A DNA stretch of 64,000 nt from Eutrigla gurnardus (Eukaryota; Chordata; Actinopteri; Perciformes; Triglidae). The position numbers and the translations under genes were made by a program. The stretch covers positions 9,893,819-9,957,818 of the forward strand of contig OY741281.1 of NCBI GenBank assembly GCA_963514095.1. The letters are read 5' to 3'. This document shows, piece after piece, positions 46,733 to 56,558 of this stretch. The notes below the pieces were generated by a model. The model was not told the DNA's origin. It made no database searches and saw only the letters and a program-made list of their open reading frames with translations. Within the stretch, counting starts at the first letter, position 1; each line of letters opens with the position of its first letter.

Positions 46733-47716
46733 TCAAACACACAGGAGAGCGTGTGAGCAGAAGAAAATCTCTTTGAAGGTTTTCCTCATCTCCTGGCTGC
46801 GAAAGGCATAGATGATGGGGTCAATGACGGAGTTGCACATGATGAGTATGAGGTACATGTTGAAGTGGGACATGAAGCAGGTGCAGTAGGGGTTCCTGGG
46901 GCAGGTGATCATGAGGATGAGGTGGAGGAAAAAGGGCGCCCAGCACACCACGAACACCCCGAGCAGGATGGTGAGGGTAATGGCGCCCTTCATGTTGGCC
47001 CGCTGGTGGATGGGCGCGTTTCCCGGCAGCGCCGCGATCCGCTTCATGTGCAGGCGCGCCAGCAGGAACATGTGGACGTACAGTGAAGCCATGAGCACCA
47101 GCATGGTGAAGAACATGGTAATGAGGCAGATGAGCACCGTGGTGCTCTCAGAGTAGATGATGAACAGGATGCCGGACATGGTGCAGCATGTCCAGATGCT
47201 GACGATGACCAGAATTGCTCTTCGCAGGGTGACGATGTTGTGGTACCGCAGCGCGTAGAAGATGGTGATGTAGCGATCGATGGCAATGGCCAGCAAGCTG
47301 CATATTGATGCTAGCAGAGAGCTGCAGATCATAGAGTCAAACACGTTGTCCATGCTTTTGATCAGATCGACCGGGATGGTCAGGTTGCCTCCGTTGATGA
47401 GCGCTATGACGATAGTCTCAGAGGCGTTGGAGACGCTCACGAGCATGTCGGCAACAGCGAGGCTACAGATGAAAAAGTACATGGGCGAGTGAAGGTTCTT
47501 GTTTTTGACGATAGCAGCTACAACCAGGATGTTCTCAAACAGGCTCACAATGCCCAGAGTGAGAAAAACCTCAGTGGAAATCAGCAGCTGTTCGTAACAT
47601 CCTGCCGATGAGTCTTTCTCCTCGGTTGATAAGTCTTTGTTAAGAGGCAAAATGCCTGAGGTTTGGCTCTGGTTGTGGTAGCCTTGGAGCAATCCATTGC
47701 CGTCGGTGGTGTTCAT
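46733..47716 (-). CDS. mc4r: Melanocortin-4 receptor (MC4R), intact single exon
   Basis: A class A G-protein-coupled receptor for alpha-MSH and AgRP, coupled to Gs in hypothalamic neurons and controlling feeding and growth. The 327-residue length matches fish MC4R. I chose the ATG at 47716 (MNTTDGNG); the frame extends nine codons upstream but only to a GTG. Visible features: sequons N2, N15 and N111 outside the membrane; seven hydrophobic segments; E100, D123 and D127, equivalent to the human ligand-binding acidic residues; DRY at 147-149; DPIIY at 299-303 in place of NPxxY; short second extracellular loop as in all melanocortin receptors; a C-terminal Cys (C320) and the CV end. MNTT start, HNQSQTSG and LLCV end favour MC4R over MC5R. 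No frameshift or stop. It is intronless, as in other vertebrates. Confidence 0.97.
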   Translation of the reverse strand: MNTTDGNGLLQGYHNQSQTSGILPLNKDLSTEEKDSSAGCYEQLLISTEVFLTLGIVSLFENILVVAAIVKNKNLHSPMYFFICSLAVADMLVSVSNASETIVIALINGGNLTIPVDLIKSMDNVFDSMICSSLLASICSLLAIAIDRYITIFYALRYHNIVTLRRAILVIVSIWTCCTMSGILFIIYSESTTVLICLITMFFTMLVLMASLYVHMFLLARLHMKRIAALPGNAPIHQRANMKGAITLTILLGVFVVCWAPFFLHLILMITCPRNPYCTCFMSHFNMYLILIMCNSVIDPIIYAFRSQEMRKTFKEIFFCSHALLCV

Positions 47717-48140
47717 AATGCCTCCTCTTAAATTTCCCTTCACCTTGGGTTAGGTTCTCTTTTTCCTTTTGTTAGTAGTCCATTGATAGTGTTGAAATCT
47801 CCTCAGTCAGCCTCATTATCCGGAGGACTTTCTCAACACCCTCGAAGTGGAATGAAAACAAAAATAAAGAAATCACCCTTCAGTTTAAACAAGAAAGGCA
47901 ATTATCTTCAAAACATCTTCTGCTGTCGTTGGTCAAAAACAATCCCACCACTCTCCTCTCATCTCTCCTCTCCACTAATGAGTTCAAATAAATGTTCTCT
48001 AAAAAGATGAAAGAACTGCAGCAGAAAAGGTGCGTGAGATTGATCAACAGTGAGGCAGAGAGATCACAGCTCTATGTGCGAGTGCAGGCGGATCGTCACT
48101 TAGTAAGCCACTGTGGTCTTCCTGCTCTGTCTGGCTCTGT

Positions 48141-48147
48141 TAATATA
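48141..48147 (-). promoter_or_regulatory. Candidate MC4R TATA-like box
   Basis: TATATTA on the minus strand, about 425 bp upstream of the MC4R ATG, preceding a GC-richer stretch. Only suggestive; the start site is unknown. Confidence 0.25.
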
Positions 48148-48149
48148 CC

Positions 48150-50620
48150 AGGCGCACACACACACCAACACACACACCCACCACTGTCATTTTTTTTGTC
48201 CTATTCGCTCACTGATAAGATGGAAGGAGGAGCAAAGTTTGGCTTGACTCATGAAAGAAATGAAGAATATTATTCATCCTTGAGGCTAAACATTAAAAAA
48301 TGCATTCATGAAATTTAAATCAAAGCTTCCGTCCAACGGTGAAAACGATATAAAGACTGAATGATAGCCTACAGGTAGAGTGTGGTATTTTTTTCCGATA
48401 TTGACTAATGACTATTGTTTTTTGCTATTGTTAGTATGTTTGTTAAACATTGATGCCTGCTGTTGTGTGGAGTAAGTAAATAAAAAAACTATTAGCCTTG
48501 TCACCATGAAACCATGCAGGATGCGGCCATGAAACTTTACAAAATTTACAACATTTGAAAATGGGTGTGGTCCGACAAAGAGAGTTAGTAACTGGAGAAG
48601 GTCATTTCAGTCTTTTTATGAGATGTCTTTTACGGATATGCCCCTTATCCATCTGGCGTTGTGGCTTTAGCTCTTTTTTTGGGCTCCACCAACTTATAGG
48701 ATAATATCTTGCTCTTTAGCTGCTGAATAGTCTTTTATGTTCATTAGCTAGTTGCAGGACACATTCATTATTAAGTAACTTCTGGTAATGGTTATATCTT
48801 TTGATACGGCCTGAAAGGCCACACATAAACACGTATTCTTGAATAATGTGGGGAAGTTGCACAGTGAATATGTCCTAATATTGGGACTGCAAACAAATAT
48901 ACATGCATCAGAACCTGAACAATTTACATCTGTCATTATGACTGGAAGTGAAAGCTACTTGGCCACATATCTGTCTCCTGGCTTTGGATCCTGGATTATA
49001 AAGAATCCTGCAAAAATGTTCCTATCCCAAAAACAGGACATTAGGTACATTAAAAAACAGATACCAGTTCAAATAGTATAGAATAGAGGTTACTGACATA
49101 TGGGACTTTAAATTCACGTTTTTTAGTTATGGTTATTAATTAATTAATTAAAAGTATGAATACATTTTAAGATAATCTATGATGTATGACACATCACACT
49201 GCTGTCTCAAGAGGAAGCACTTAAACATGTATGCAAACGATGATGCAGAGGGATAACCTCCAGTGAAAGGACAGTTGCTGTCATGGCAATACTAGTCATT
49301 CACTATGCAGAGCTGAATTTCTTTTTGAGGTAGAGTACCATGCAGTGCAGTATTTTTGTTTTTTAATAGTTGCTAATTATCTGGTAATTGTTAGTGCAAA
49401 AGGTACCGCATGATTGTGTAATTATTTCCACAAAAGCACACATTATTCGTTAACCTGTGAAATGATCATGTAGATAAAAAAAAAACTCCATTGTCAATCA
49501 CCTACCGAGACAGTTAATGAGATGTCAGAAAAGACAGAGAAGAGGAATATGTTTCAGTAGGCTTTCATGAGATTTCTCAGAGCATTTGTTTGTAATTTTA
49601 AAAATGTAGGTCCTATATTGGTTGTTCACATTATTGCATTATCAGAGAAAATCTTGAAGACCAGGAGAGAAAAAAACAAAGATTAGATCTACATACATTA
49701 TAATTTAAGCCAAATAGACATTTTTGCATTTATTTTGGGCCCTGACTGATTGTTCAGTCAGTGTGATTATGTGACAACATGTCTGAATGACAGTGTCATT
49801 GTGCTGAGAACATTATCTTAATCACAAAGAAGGTAAGTGATGCAGTTGTTGAAAGTTCCCCTTGTTTTATGCCACAACTTGGCATGAAAGGAGCAAAGCC
49901 TGCAGCCTGCAGTTGCATTTTCTAAACTCACACAGCATGCATCCAATGCACTGCAATAATGGACGGATCTCTTTAAGATGTAGGACTAGCCCCTTGGTCA
50001 CAGCTGCCCACAATACAAATTAAAAGACTTCATGTTGGAAAGCACAAGCCAACCTCATGACTGAACATCTCTTTCACCAAAAAGCCCCCACAAAAAAACT
50101 CCGGCAGCACCACGGCTCCTCGTAATTCTCATGTGAAGAATCTATTCAGCATAGTACATAGTGCATTGGGATATTCAGCTGTATTAAACCAAGACAAAGT
50201 CAAGGCTGCTTCTCCTCTTGACGCAACGCCTATTGAAAGTCGTTACCATGGTAAATGTGAAGTAAAACAATATGTTAACACGTAACACACACAAAGCTAA
50301 GCACTTCGTCGAACACTGCGTCTTCTTTCACTTAAGACACAGATACACATGAATAAGCTGCAACTTAAACCTTTTACGTGCAGCATTTTTCTATCTTCTT
50401 AAAAATTACATCAAGCCGAGTGTTCCCAGCATCGTAGCTTCTTTAAGGAAACTTAACACTAATGCATCATGATTAGTCCCTTTGAGTCTATTTTGTAACT
50501 TAAAAGGCCTCAAGTGATATGAGATTTAAATAATGTGTATTTTTTGTAGACCACTCAATCTGCGTATTCTCCTCTGCACAGAGAGAAGGTTGTGAGCTAT
50601 TCAAATGAGTCTAGCAGGAT
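48150..50620. other. Intergenic between MC4R and the small plus-strand gene
   Basis: About 2.5 kb, AT-rich, with the MC4R upstream region on the left. No exon, RNA gene or element recognised. Confidence 0.5.
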
Positions 50621-50624
50621 TTCC

Positions 50625-50663
50625 CTTTTAAAGGAGGAGGAATCATACTGTAGATCAAGGTCA
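50625..50663 (+). promoter_or_regulatory. TATA-like CTTTTAAAGG and TCAAGGTCA site upstream of the small gene
   Basis: CTTTTAAAGG (50625-50634) lies about 75 bp before the ATG and could position transcription near 50655-50660. TCAAGGTCA (50655-50663) is the exact extended half-site bound by NR5A and ERR orphan nuclear receptors. TGACGTC (50684-50690) resembles a CRE. All are sequence matches only. Confidence 0.35.
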
Positions 50664-50708
50664 TAAGGGGAAGCTCAGCTGGATGACGTCTTTAGATAAA
50701 ACTACATC

Positions 50709-51146
50709 ATGGATGGTTGGGGAAAGTGGAGAGTCATCTGTCTTGCCACTCTGGATGTGGAAGACGTCGAGGACGTGTACTTGTTCGCGTTCATGACAAC
50801 TGGAATAATCGCCTTGGGATGTGGAATCTTCATGCTACATCGGAAATTGAGAAAGATCGCCACGGAGCTGACCAGTGTGAGGGCGGACAACGCCACCACT
50901 CGGTCTACTGTGGTCGGGATGGGCTCTGACATCTCTGCAGTTCGCGATTCCACGGCACTGGTGCGAGTTGAAGTGGCCACTAACCGGGAAGAAATAGTGA
51001 CCAATCGGTCAACCATGGTCGGGATGCGCTCTGACCTCTCCGCACTTCGCGAGTTCCCTTCACGGAAGCGAGCTGAAGTTGCCAATAACCGAGAGGAAAT
51101 GGCTAAGTCGAGGGCTGCGAGAGCTGCAGATGACAGTGAGGATTAA
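50709..51146 (+). CDS. Unrecognised single-exon gene: one membrane segment plus 35-residue coiled-coil repeat
   Basis: A 145-residue protein that I do not recognise. It starts at a true ATG (MDGWGKWRVICLATL). An acidic stretch (DVEDVEDV, 16-23) is followed by one hydrophobic segment (about 24-43, YLFAFMTTGIIALGCGIFML) and a basic HRKLRK. By the positive-inside rule the C-terminus would be cytosolic. The rest is charged and contains two copies of a 35-residue unit (five heptads) starting RSTVVGM (65) and RSTMVGM (100), offset exactly 105 bp, which suggests a coiled coil. Codons use mainly G/C in third position while the flanks are AT-rich, which favours a real coding sequence. A TATA-like box lies upstream and AATAAA at 51343. 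The antisense frame is a shadow. Function unknown; a lineage-specific gene or a spurious frame remain possible. Confidence 0.6.
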   Translation: MDGWGKWRVICLATLDVEDVEDVYLFAFMTTGIIALGCGIFMLHRKLRKIATELTSVRADNATTRSTVVGMGSDISAVRDSTALVRVEVATNREEIVTNRSTMVGMRSDLSALREFPSRKRAEVANNREEMAKSRAARAADDSED

Positions 51147-51342
51147 TAAAAAAAAATTAAAAAAAGGGGGGGGGCTCCCACACCATCTCAACAACTAGAA
51201 GCTTCACTGGACTTTTATTTTTATCTTTATTTTTATTTTTTATTTTTCATTTTTCTTATTTTTTTGCTTGTTTTTCTTTCCTTTTTTTCTCTCTTTTCCT
51301 TCGGACCTTGTTACATGATGAGACTGCTGCTCAATCGTGATG

Positions 51343-51348
51343 AATAAA
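51343..51348 (+). terminator. Poly(A) signal AATAAA of the small gene
   Basis: AATAAA 197 bp after the TAA stop of the 145-residue frame, following a T-rich stretch and in the expected orientation. It gives a predicted transcript of about 0.7 kb. Confidence 0.45.
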
Positions 51349-51365
51349 TATGGACACGTGTGCAG

Positions 51366-52390
51366 ACACACACGTAATCTGTATGCACTGGACTTCAGCT
51401 CTCTGTAACACCTACTGCTGTAACATGTTGTGTCAAATGTCACAAGAAAAAGTAAAAGTTATGTAAAGTGAAAAATGCAATGATAAGAAAAGATTATGAT
51501 GACGATTTTCTCCTGTGGGTAATGGGGGCGGGACCAGATAAGCCTTGGCTTCTCCCGCTTTCCCTTTCGGCCATGTTGTATTCTACTATGTGAACAAAGA
51601 TGTGTGATGATGATTTAACAGACATGCCCGAAATAAACAAATAAATAAATAAAACAAAGCATTCTCTCAGACTTGCCATCACAAAATCTCAGAACAGCAT
51701 TTATGTATGTAATAAAAGACAGGTCATGTCCTATCTTAAAAAGGCAGGATGTACTGAACACAGATGTCCTAATGTCCTCTGAAATTATCGCATGTCATGT
51801 GGCACTCATTCTCATCTCACCTGACTATTCACAAACAGGCAATCATTTTAGTCATAGGATAACAGTTGAAAAGAGGAGATGCGGATCAACGTCTGACCTG
51901 ACAAAGATTCTGATTATAAATTACAAACATCCAAAATTCCCATAACACCACGTTGCCATGATGTTCTGTGTTCGCTGTCATCTCAGAGGTCCTTCAGAAA
52001 GAGAGACTGGATTTTTATTGTTTCAATAAGTGGCGGTTATTCAATTAAAGTTTAAAGAGGTCCAGATAGAGAAAATGTCCTCAGTTAAAGGACTGGAACA
52101 TCATAATGTCCAACTCGTGTTATGATTCAATGACATTTATAGTGGCGTCTTATATTCGCTTATATTCTGGATTTGAGTGGGTATGTTTATCTTCAAAAAG
52201 GCTTGTGCTTTGTCTGGTTGTTTGTCTGCTTTTGGTGTGTGTGTGTGTGTGTGAGAGGGGGGAGGGGGGCAGACTGGAAATTAAATGTTATATTTATTAT
52301 GGCGAGTCCACCAGCTACCATTGATCTGACATGTTTTAATTGTGCGACAGCAGTGACATAAGGAAGCGATGAGAATATGACCTGGGGAAA
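51366..52390. other. Intergenic segment before the minisatellite
   Basis: AT-rich; a TG microsatellite (52236-52252) is followed by a G-rich run. No gene recognised. Confidence 0.5.
52236..52252 (+). repeat. (TG)n microsatellite
   Basis: About eight TG units followed by GAGAGGGGGGAGGGGGG, a potential G-quadruplex-prone stretch. Confidence 0.85.
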
Positions 52391-53157
52391 GATACATTAA
52401 GACATTGTAAGATGATGGGTTTGATTGTTTCAGCACCATGGAAAGAGACACAATAAAATTATGGGTTTGATTGTTTCAGCACCATGGAGAGGGACAGATT
52501 AATATAATGGGTGTGATTGCTTCAGCACCATGGAGAGAGACACAATAAAATGATGGGTGTGATTGCCTCAGCACCATGGAGGGAGACACATTAACATAAT
52601 GGGTGTGATTGCTTCAGCACCATGGAGAGAGACACAGTAAGATGATGGGTGTGATTGCCTCAGCACCATGGAGGGAGACACAGTAAGATGATGGGTGTGA
52701 TTGCTTCAGCACCATGGAGAGAGACACAGTAAGATGATGGGTGTGATTGCTTCAGCACCATGGAGAGAGACACAGTAAGATGATGGGTGTGATTGCTTCA
52801 GCACCATGGAGAGAGACACAGTAAGATGATGGGTGTGATTGCTTCAGCACCATGGAGAGAGATACAGTAAGATGATGGGTTTGATTGTTTCAGCACCATG
52901 GAGAGAGACACAAAGTTAGATTATCGGTGTGATTGTTTCAGCACCATGGAGAGGGACAGATTAATATAATGGGTGTGATTGTTTCAGCACCATGGAGAGA
53001 GACACACAGTAAGATGATGGGTGTGATTGTTTCAGCACCATGGAGAGAGACACAATAATATAATAGGTGTGATTGTTTCAGCACCATGGAGAGAGACACA
53101 TTAATATAATAGGTGTGATTGTTTCAGCACTATGGAGAGAGACACACAGTAAGATAA
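52391..53157 (+). repeat. 46-bp minisatellite, about 16 units, each with an RE1/NRSE-like core
   Basis: Tandem array of a 46-bp unit (a few units 1-2 bp longer), typically reading GATGATGGGTGTGATTG then CTTCAGCACCATGGAGAGAG then ACACAGTAA. Thirteen of about sixteen units contain TTCAGCACC followed by ATGG. Two have CTCAGCACC and the last has TTCAGCACT. This matches the left half of the REST-binding RE1 element exactly; the right half (GGAGAGAGAC) agrees with the known right half GGACAGCGCC at 7 of 10 positions. Cores run from 52429 to about 53143. Confidence 0.9.
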
Positions 53158-53525
53158 TTGCTGTGTCCGAAATCACTCCCACCATTTTGCTATTTTGTAG
53201 TGGTGTCTGAATGTGTAGTGAGCATAACTATTCCCTATATAGTGCACTCAAAGTTTCCCACAATGCAATGTGAAAAGTAGTGTATAACCGATGTTCACTA
53301 TGTAACTTTGGACTCAGTGAGCATTGCCAGCAAGAGAAGTTGACAAAGGCAGGCCTGGCTTTCCTGAAGAGGACATACACCCATTGCACTCAACATAAGG
53401 TGGAAACCAAGATGCACTTTCTGACTGCCCGGCAACGGAGACAAACAGAGACATTTGAGAACATTCTCATCCAGCTCAGCGCTGATGCTGAGTACCAACC
53501 ATGTGCTCAAAGGGGTTGATTTAAA
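53158..53525. mobile_element. Possible DNA-transposon or MITE fragment
   Basis: Starts at TGTGTCCGAAATCACTCCCACC and contains CCCTATATAGTGCACTCA, phrases common at the ends of dispersed fish DNA elements. Its extent and class are unclear; a 79-codon open frame in it has no recognisable domain. Confidence 0.35.
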
Positions 53526-54039
53526 AAATTAAGTAATAACAGAGAAACACATTTAAAGATTGGAACAAGGAAAACATTTTTATAATAGTCATAGTTTAGT
53601 TATATTCTGGTAACAATCTGGTAACCTGCTAAGAATACAATGGTTGTATCATTGCAATATTTAGATTAAACTATGATATGATCTGAATTAGGTCATAACA
53701 TGATAACAATGAGGTAAGGTAGGTTAGTTGATATTATGACAATATTGTAGGCTATTATCACCACCTTCAATCACATTCAAACAACATTTTGTTATGATGA
53801 TGACGTGATGTAATACTGTACACACAATATGTTTAACACTGTTAAATACCAAGCTAATACCAAGTTAATACCAAGCTATTGACCAGTTATTACTTTGATA
53901 TTTACATAGTATTATTTAAGTATTATATTTTTATTATTTAACTATTACCATGTTATTACTGAGCTGTACTATAAAGCATTTTGCAAATAAAGTTGTAAAG
54001 TGTGGCCTGTCAGGAAATGCTAAAACATGCTCATATCCA
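53526..54039 (+). repeat. Degenerate TACCAAG-TATTA repeat and AT-rich sequence
   Basis: Around 53848-53900 the words TACCAAGCTAA, TACCAAGTTAA and TACCAAGCTAT follow one another in a short tandem. Similar sequence continues to about 54000. It looks like the decayed end of an AT-rich dispersed repeat. Confidence 0.4.
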
Positions 54040-54050
54040 ATCAACCTAAT

Positions 54051-54432
54051 CCATCCATCCATCCATTTTCTACCGCTTATCCTGTATTTAGGGTCACGGG
54101 GGGGCTGGAGCCGATCCCAGCTGTCATTGGGCGAAGGCAGGGTACACCCTGGACAGGTCGCCAGTCTATCACAGGGCCAACATGTAGAGACAGACAACCA
54201 TTCATACTCACATTCACACCTACGGGCAATTTAGAGTCACCAATTCACCTATCTCCATCATGCATGTCTTTGGACTGTGGGAGGAAGCCGGAGAACCCGG
54301 AGAGAACCCACGCTCACACGGGGAGAACATGCAAACTCCACACAGAAGGAACCCAGGCCGACCTGGGAATCGAACCCAGGATCCTCTCGCTGTGAGGCGA
54401 CAGTGCTACCCACTACACCACCGTGCAGCCCC
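54051..54432 (-). mobile_element. Full-length tRNA-derived SINE with L2-type tail, with target duplication
   Basis: Read on the minus strand, it begins GGGGCTGCACGGTGGTGTAG with an A-box (TGGTGTAGTGG) and a perfect B-box (GGTTCGATTCC). It continues through a conserved body (TTCTCCGGCTTCCTCCCACAG) and an L2-like tail (GATCGGCTCCAGCC), and ends in an ATGG repeat. An exact 11-bp duplication ATCAACCTAAT (54040-54050 and 54433-54443) flanks it. The layout resembles the AFC-type SINEs of cichlids. It has the highest coverage of the four copies in this window. Confidence 0.92.
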
Positions 54433-54443
54433 ATCAACCTAAT

Positions 54444-56553
54444 CTCAGCATAGGAATATTGTTCTGAAAGCAATTTTCTCATAAACTTTTTCTTGACATA
54501 TAATAATTTGTATCCAACTATTTTATCATACAAGAAAAGTTATAATAAGCCATTCTATTCCTTTTGACAGCCTAATGGTCCATTAGAGATTGAATCTTTC
54601 ATGTTCATTCACCTCGCTGCCTGGCTCTGCACTTGCGAGGATAACAGGAGACAAACACAATGTCTAAAGACTGTGTTACATTTCCTTTTTAAAGAGGAGG
54701 CCATGACTGAAACATTCTATTTTTTCTTTCCATCATGCCGGGACTAAAATGTCCTTGTGCTGCATGAATCAGCCCTGTTTTTCCTCTGTTATATTCAGCT
54801 GCATACAGCTTTGAATCACCAGCAGCAATCAGGCTTCGTTAAAAAAGAGACAAACACACCAACTCAGCTAGACATTTGTGGACAAGAGAAAACAGGTCGG
54901 TTTGACCTTTAGGGCACAAACATAAATACACCCTGGAAACGACGACTGACCAGCTCAGCCTTTCAAGCACATAAACACCAATGCCCTTTCATGTTTATGT
55001 GCAGGCACATTGTCCTTTGGTTTATAGTTGAGATCAACATGTACCACAGTGGACAAAAGGCAACTCTGCTGCTATTTACATAATACAAGTATAATGTTTG
55101 CCCTGGTATGCATTTGGGCTCATTAGTCACCTTTAAACCCCACTTAGACAAATAAAGTACTGTTGACTTTTCTTTGCAGAAGAGATCTCTTTAAGTTTTA
55201 ATGTTCACGGTTTTAATTGAATGTTCATGTTCATGTACATATCATATATTATGTTTTAATGTGAGTCTATATCTGTTCTTGGTGTAATAGTTACTCTCTC
55301 ATCAGAATCAGAAACATATTTATCGCCACGAAGGATTTTACACCAACAAGTGTGAGGGAATTTGTCATTGTGACTAAGGTGCATACTTTGAGGTGAAATA
55401 AGTATTTGTTGGATTATATGGTGTGTTTTTATATCGACCCAGGTAAGAGTAGTTGTTGCCAAGGTAACCATTACTAACTGATAAAGAATACTAAATCAGG
55501 GAAAGGTGCCACCCTATTAGAGTGAAGCTCCTGTTTTCAGATTGTCACTTTTTGCCTCATATAACCTCCTTCCTGCTCCCTAAACCTAGAACTGTGAAAC
55601 CAATGCATGTGTCAATTAGACTAAATAAAGCATTAAGGTGACCGTGATCAACCCAAACCATATTTTTAGTCACATTAGTTTCAAATTATAGTTGGGATCA
55701 ACATGCCCACACAGTGGGCAACATATTGCTCTACATTATAATTATTTACATTTTAAAAGTATAATTGATTGCCCTGGTGTGGATTTGGGATCATCAGTCA
55801 CCTTAGACAAATGCCATGTATATTGCTTGTTACACTGTCCTATAGTCTGAGTGTTGTTGTAGTTTATAGTGTTGTGTATTTGCATTATATTATATCCTAA
55901 TATGTAAATGGAGAAATTGAAATATTCCGACAGCAAAGTTTACTCCTACTACAGTGAAATATCAATAAGTTAATATGAAAAGTAATTAATTTTGATACAT
56001 TATCTGGGTCACACCTGCCTGAGAGGGAACCATTACCATGAACAAATGGCTCTGCCAGGCTCTGCTGCAGAATTATTTAGCCAGTTATCACATTTTGCAC
56101 CGTTGAGTGTAGACGAAAAGCTACAGCTCAAAATGTCAGCAGAAATGCACATGGAAAATGTGAAATATGCATCACTGACTGCACCATATTAGTTTGATTA
56201 TTTGGAAGATGCGTGGTATGCATCCTGTATAGGGTGATTTTGCCCACACACCTGAGACTCAGGAAGAAAAAAGGTGTTTACGACCATTGAAGACAGTGCG
56301 GCTGGATTTGCAGTTATAGCTCTAATGGGTATCATGCTATTGTATCCGAGTGATATAACCTTGAAGACAAACAATGTGTGTAGTTTCTTTGCCTTGAGTT
56401 TAAAGATGAGTGGGATGACGAGATGGTAAAGTGATGAAAGAGGTGTATAGTCTTAGTGCAGGAGACTGGCATGACAAGCACCAGGCAAGATAATAGAACA
56501 CTAGCTGATGTTGCTCCTACAATGCATCCTCCTTTGTTGTTTTCTTTTAGATA
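54444..56553. other. AT-rich intergenic region, nothing recognised
   Basis: Two segments share a phrase (GTTGGGATCAACATG, about 55690, and GTTGAGATCAACATGTACCACAGTGG, about 55026) and a following ACATAATACAAGTATAAT-type stretch, so a decayed dispersed repeat is likely. No gene recognised. Confidence 0.45.
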
Positions 56554-56558
56554 GTTTG

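Noticed and set aside
47717..47743. Nine-codon N-terminal extension of MC4R
   Set aside because: The extension starts at GTG; the conserved fish N-terminus MNTT starts at the ATG at 47716.
50702..51085. 127-residue frame antisense to the small gene
   Set aside because: It is the shadow of the plus-strand frame: low-complexity Ser/Thr/Arg content and mirror-image repeat. Codon bias supports the plus strand.
52391..53157. CRISPR-like array (regular tandem repeats)
   Set aside because: Units are head-to-tail with no unique spacers, and this is a vertebrate genome; it is a minisatellite.
54355..54432. Possible tRNA gene (perfect B-box, A-box)
   Set aside because: Cloverleaf is not maintained, and the sequence continues into a SINE body flanked by a target duplication; it is the tRNA-derived head of a SINE.
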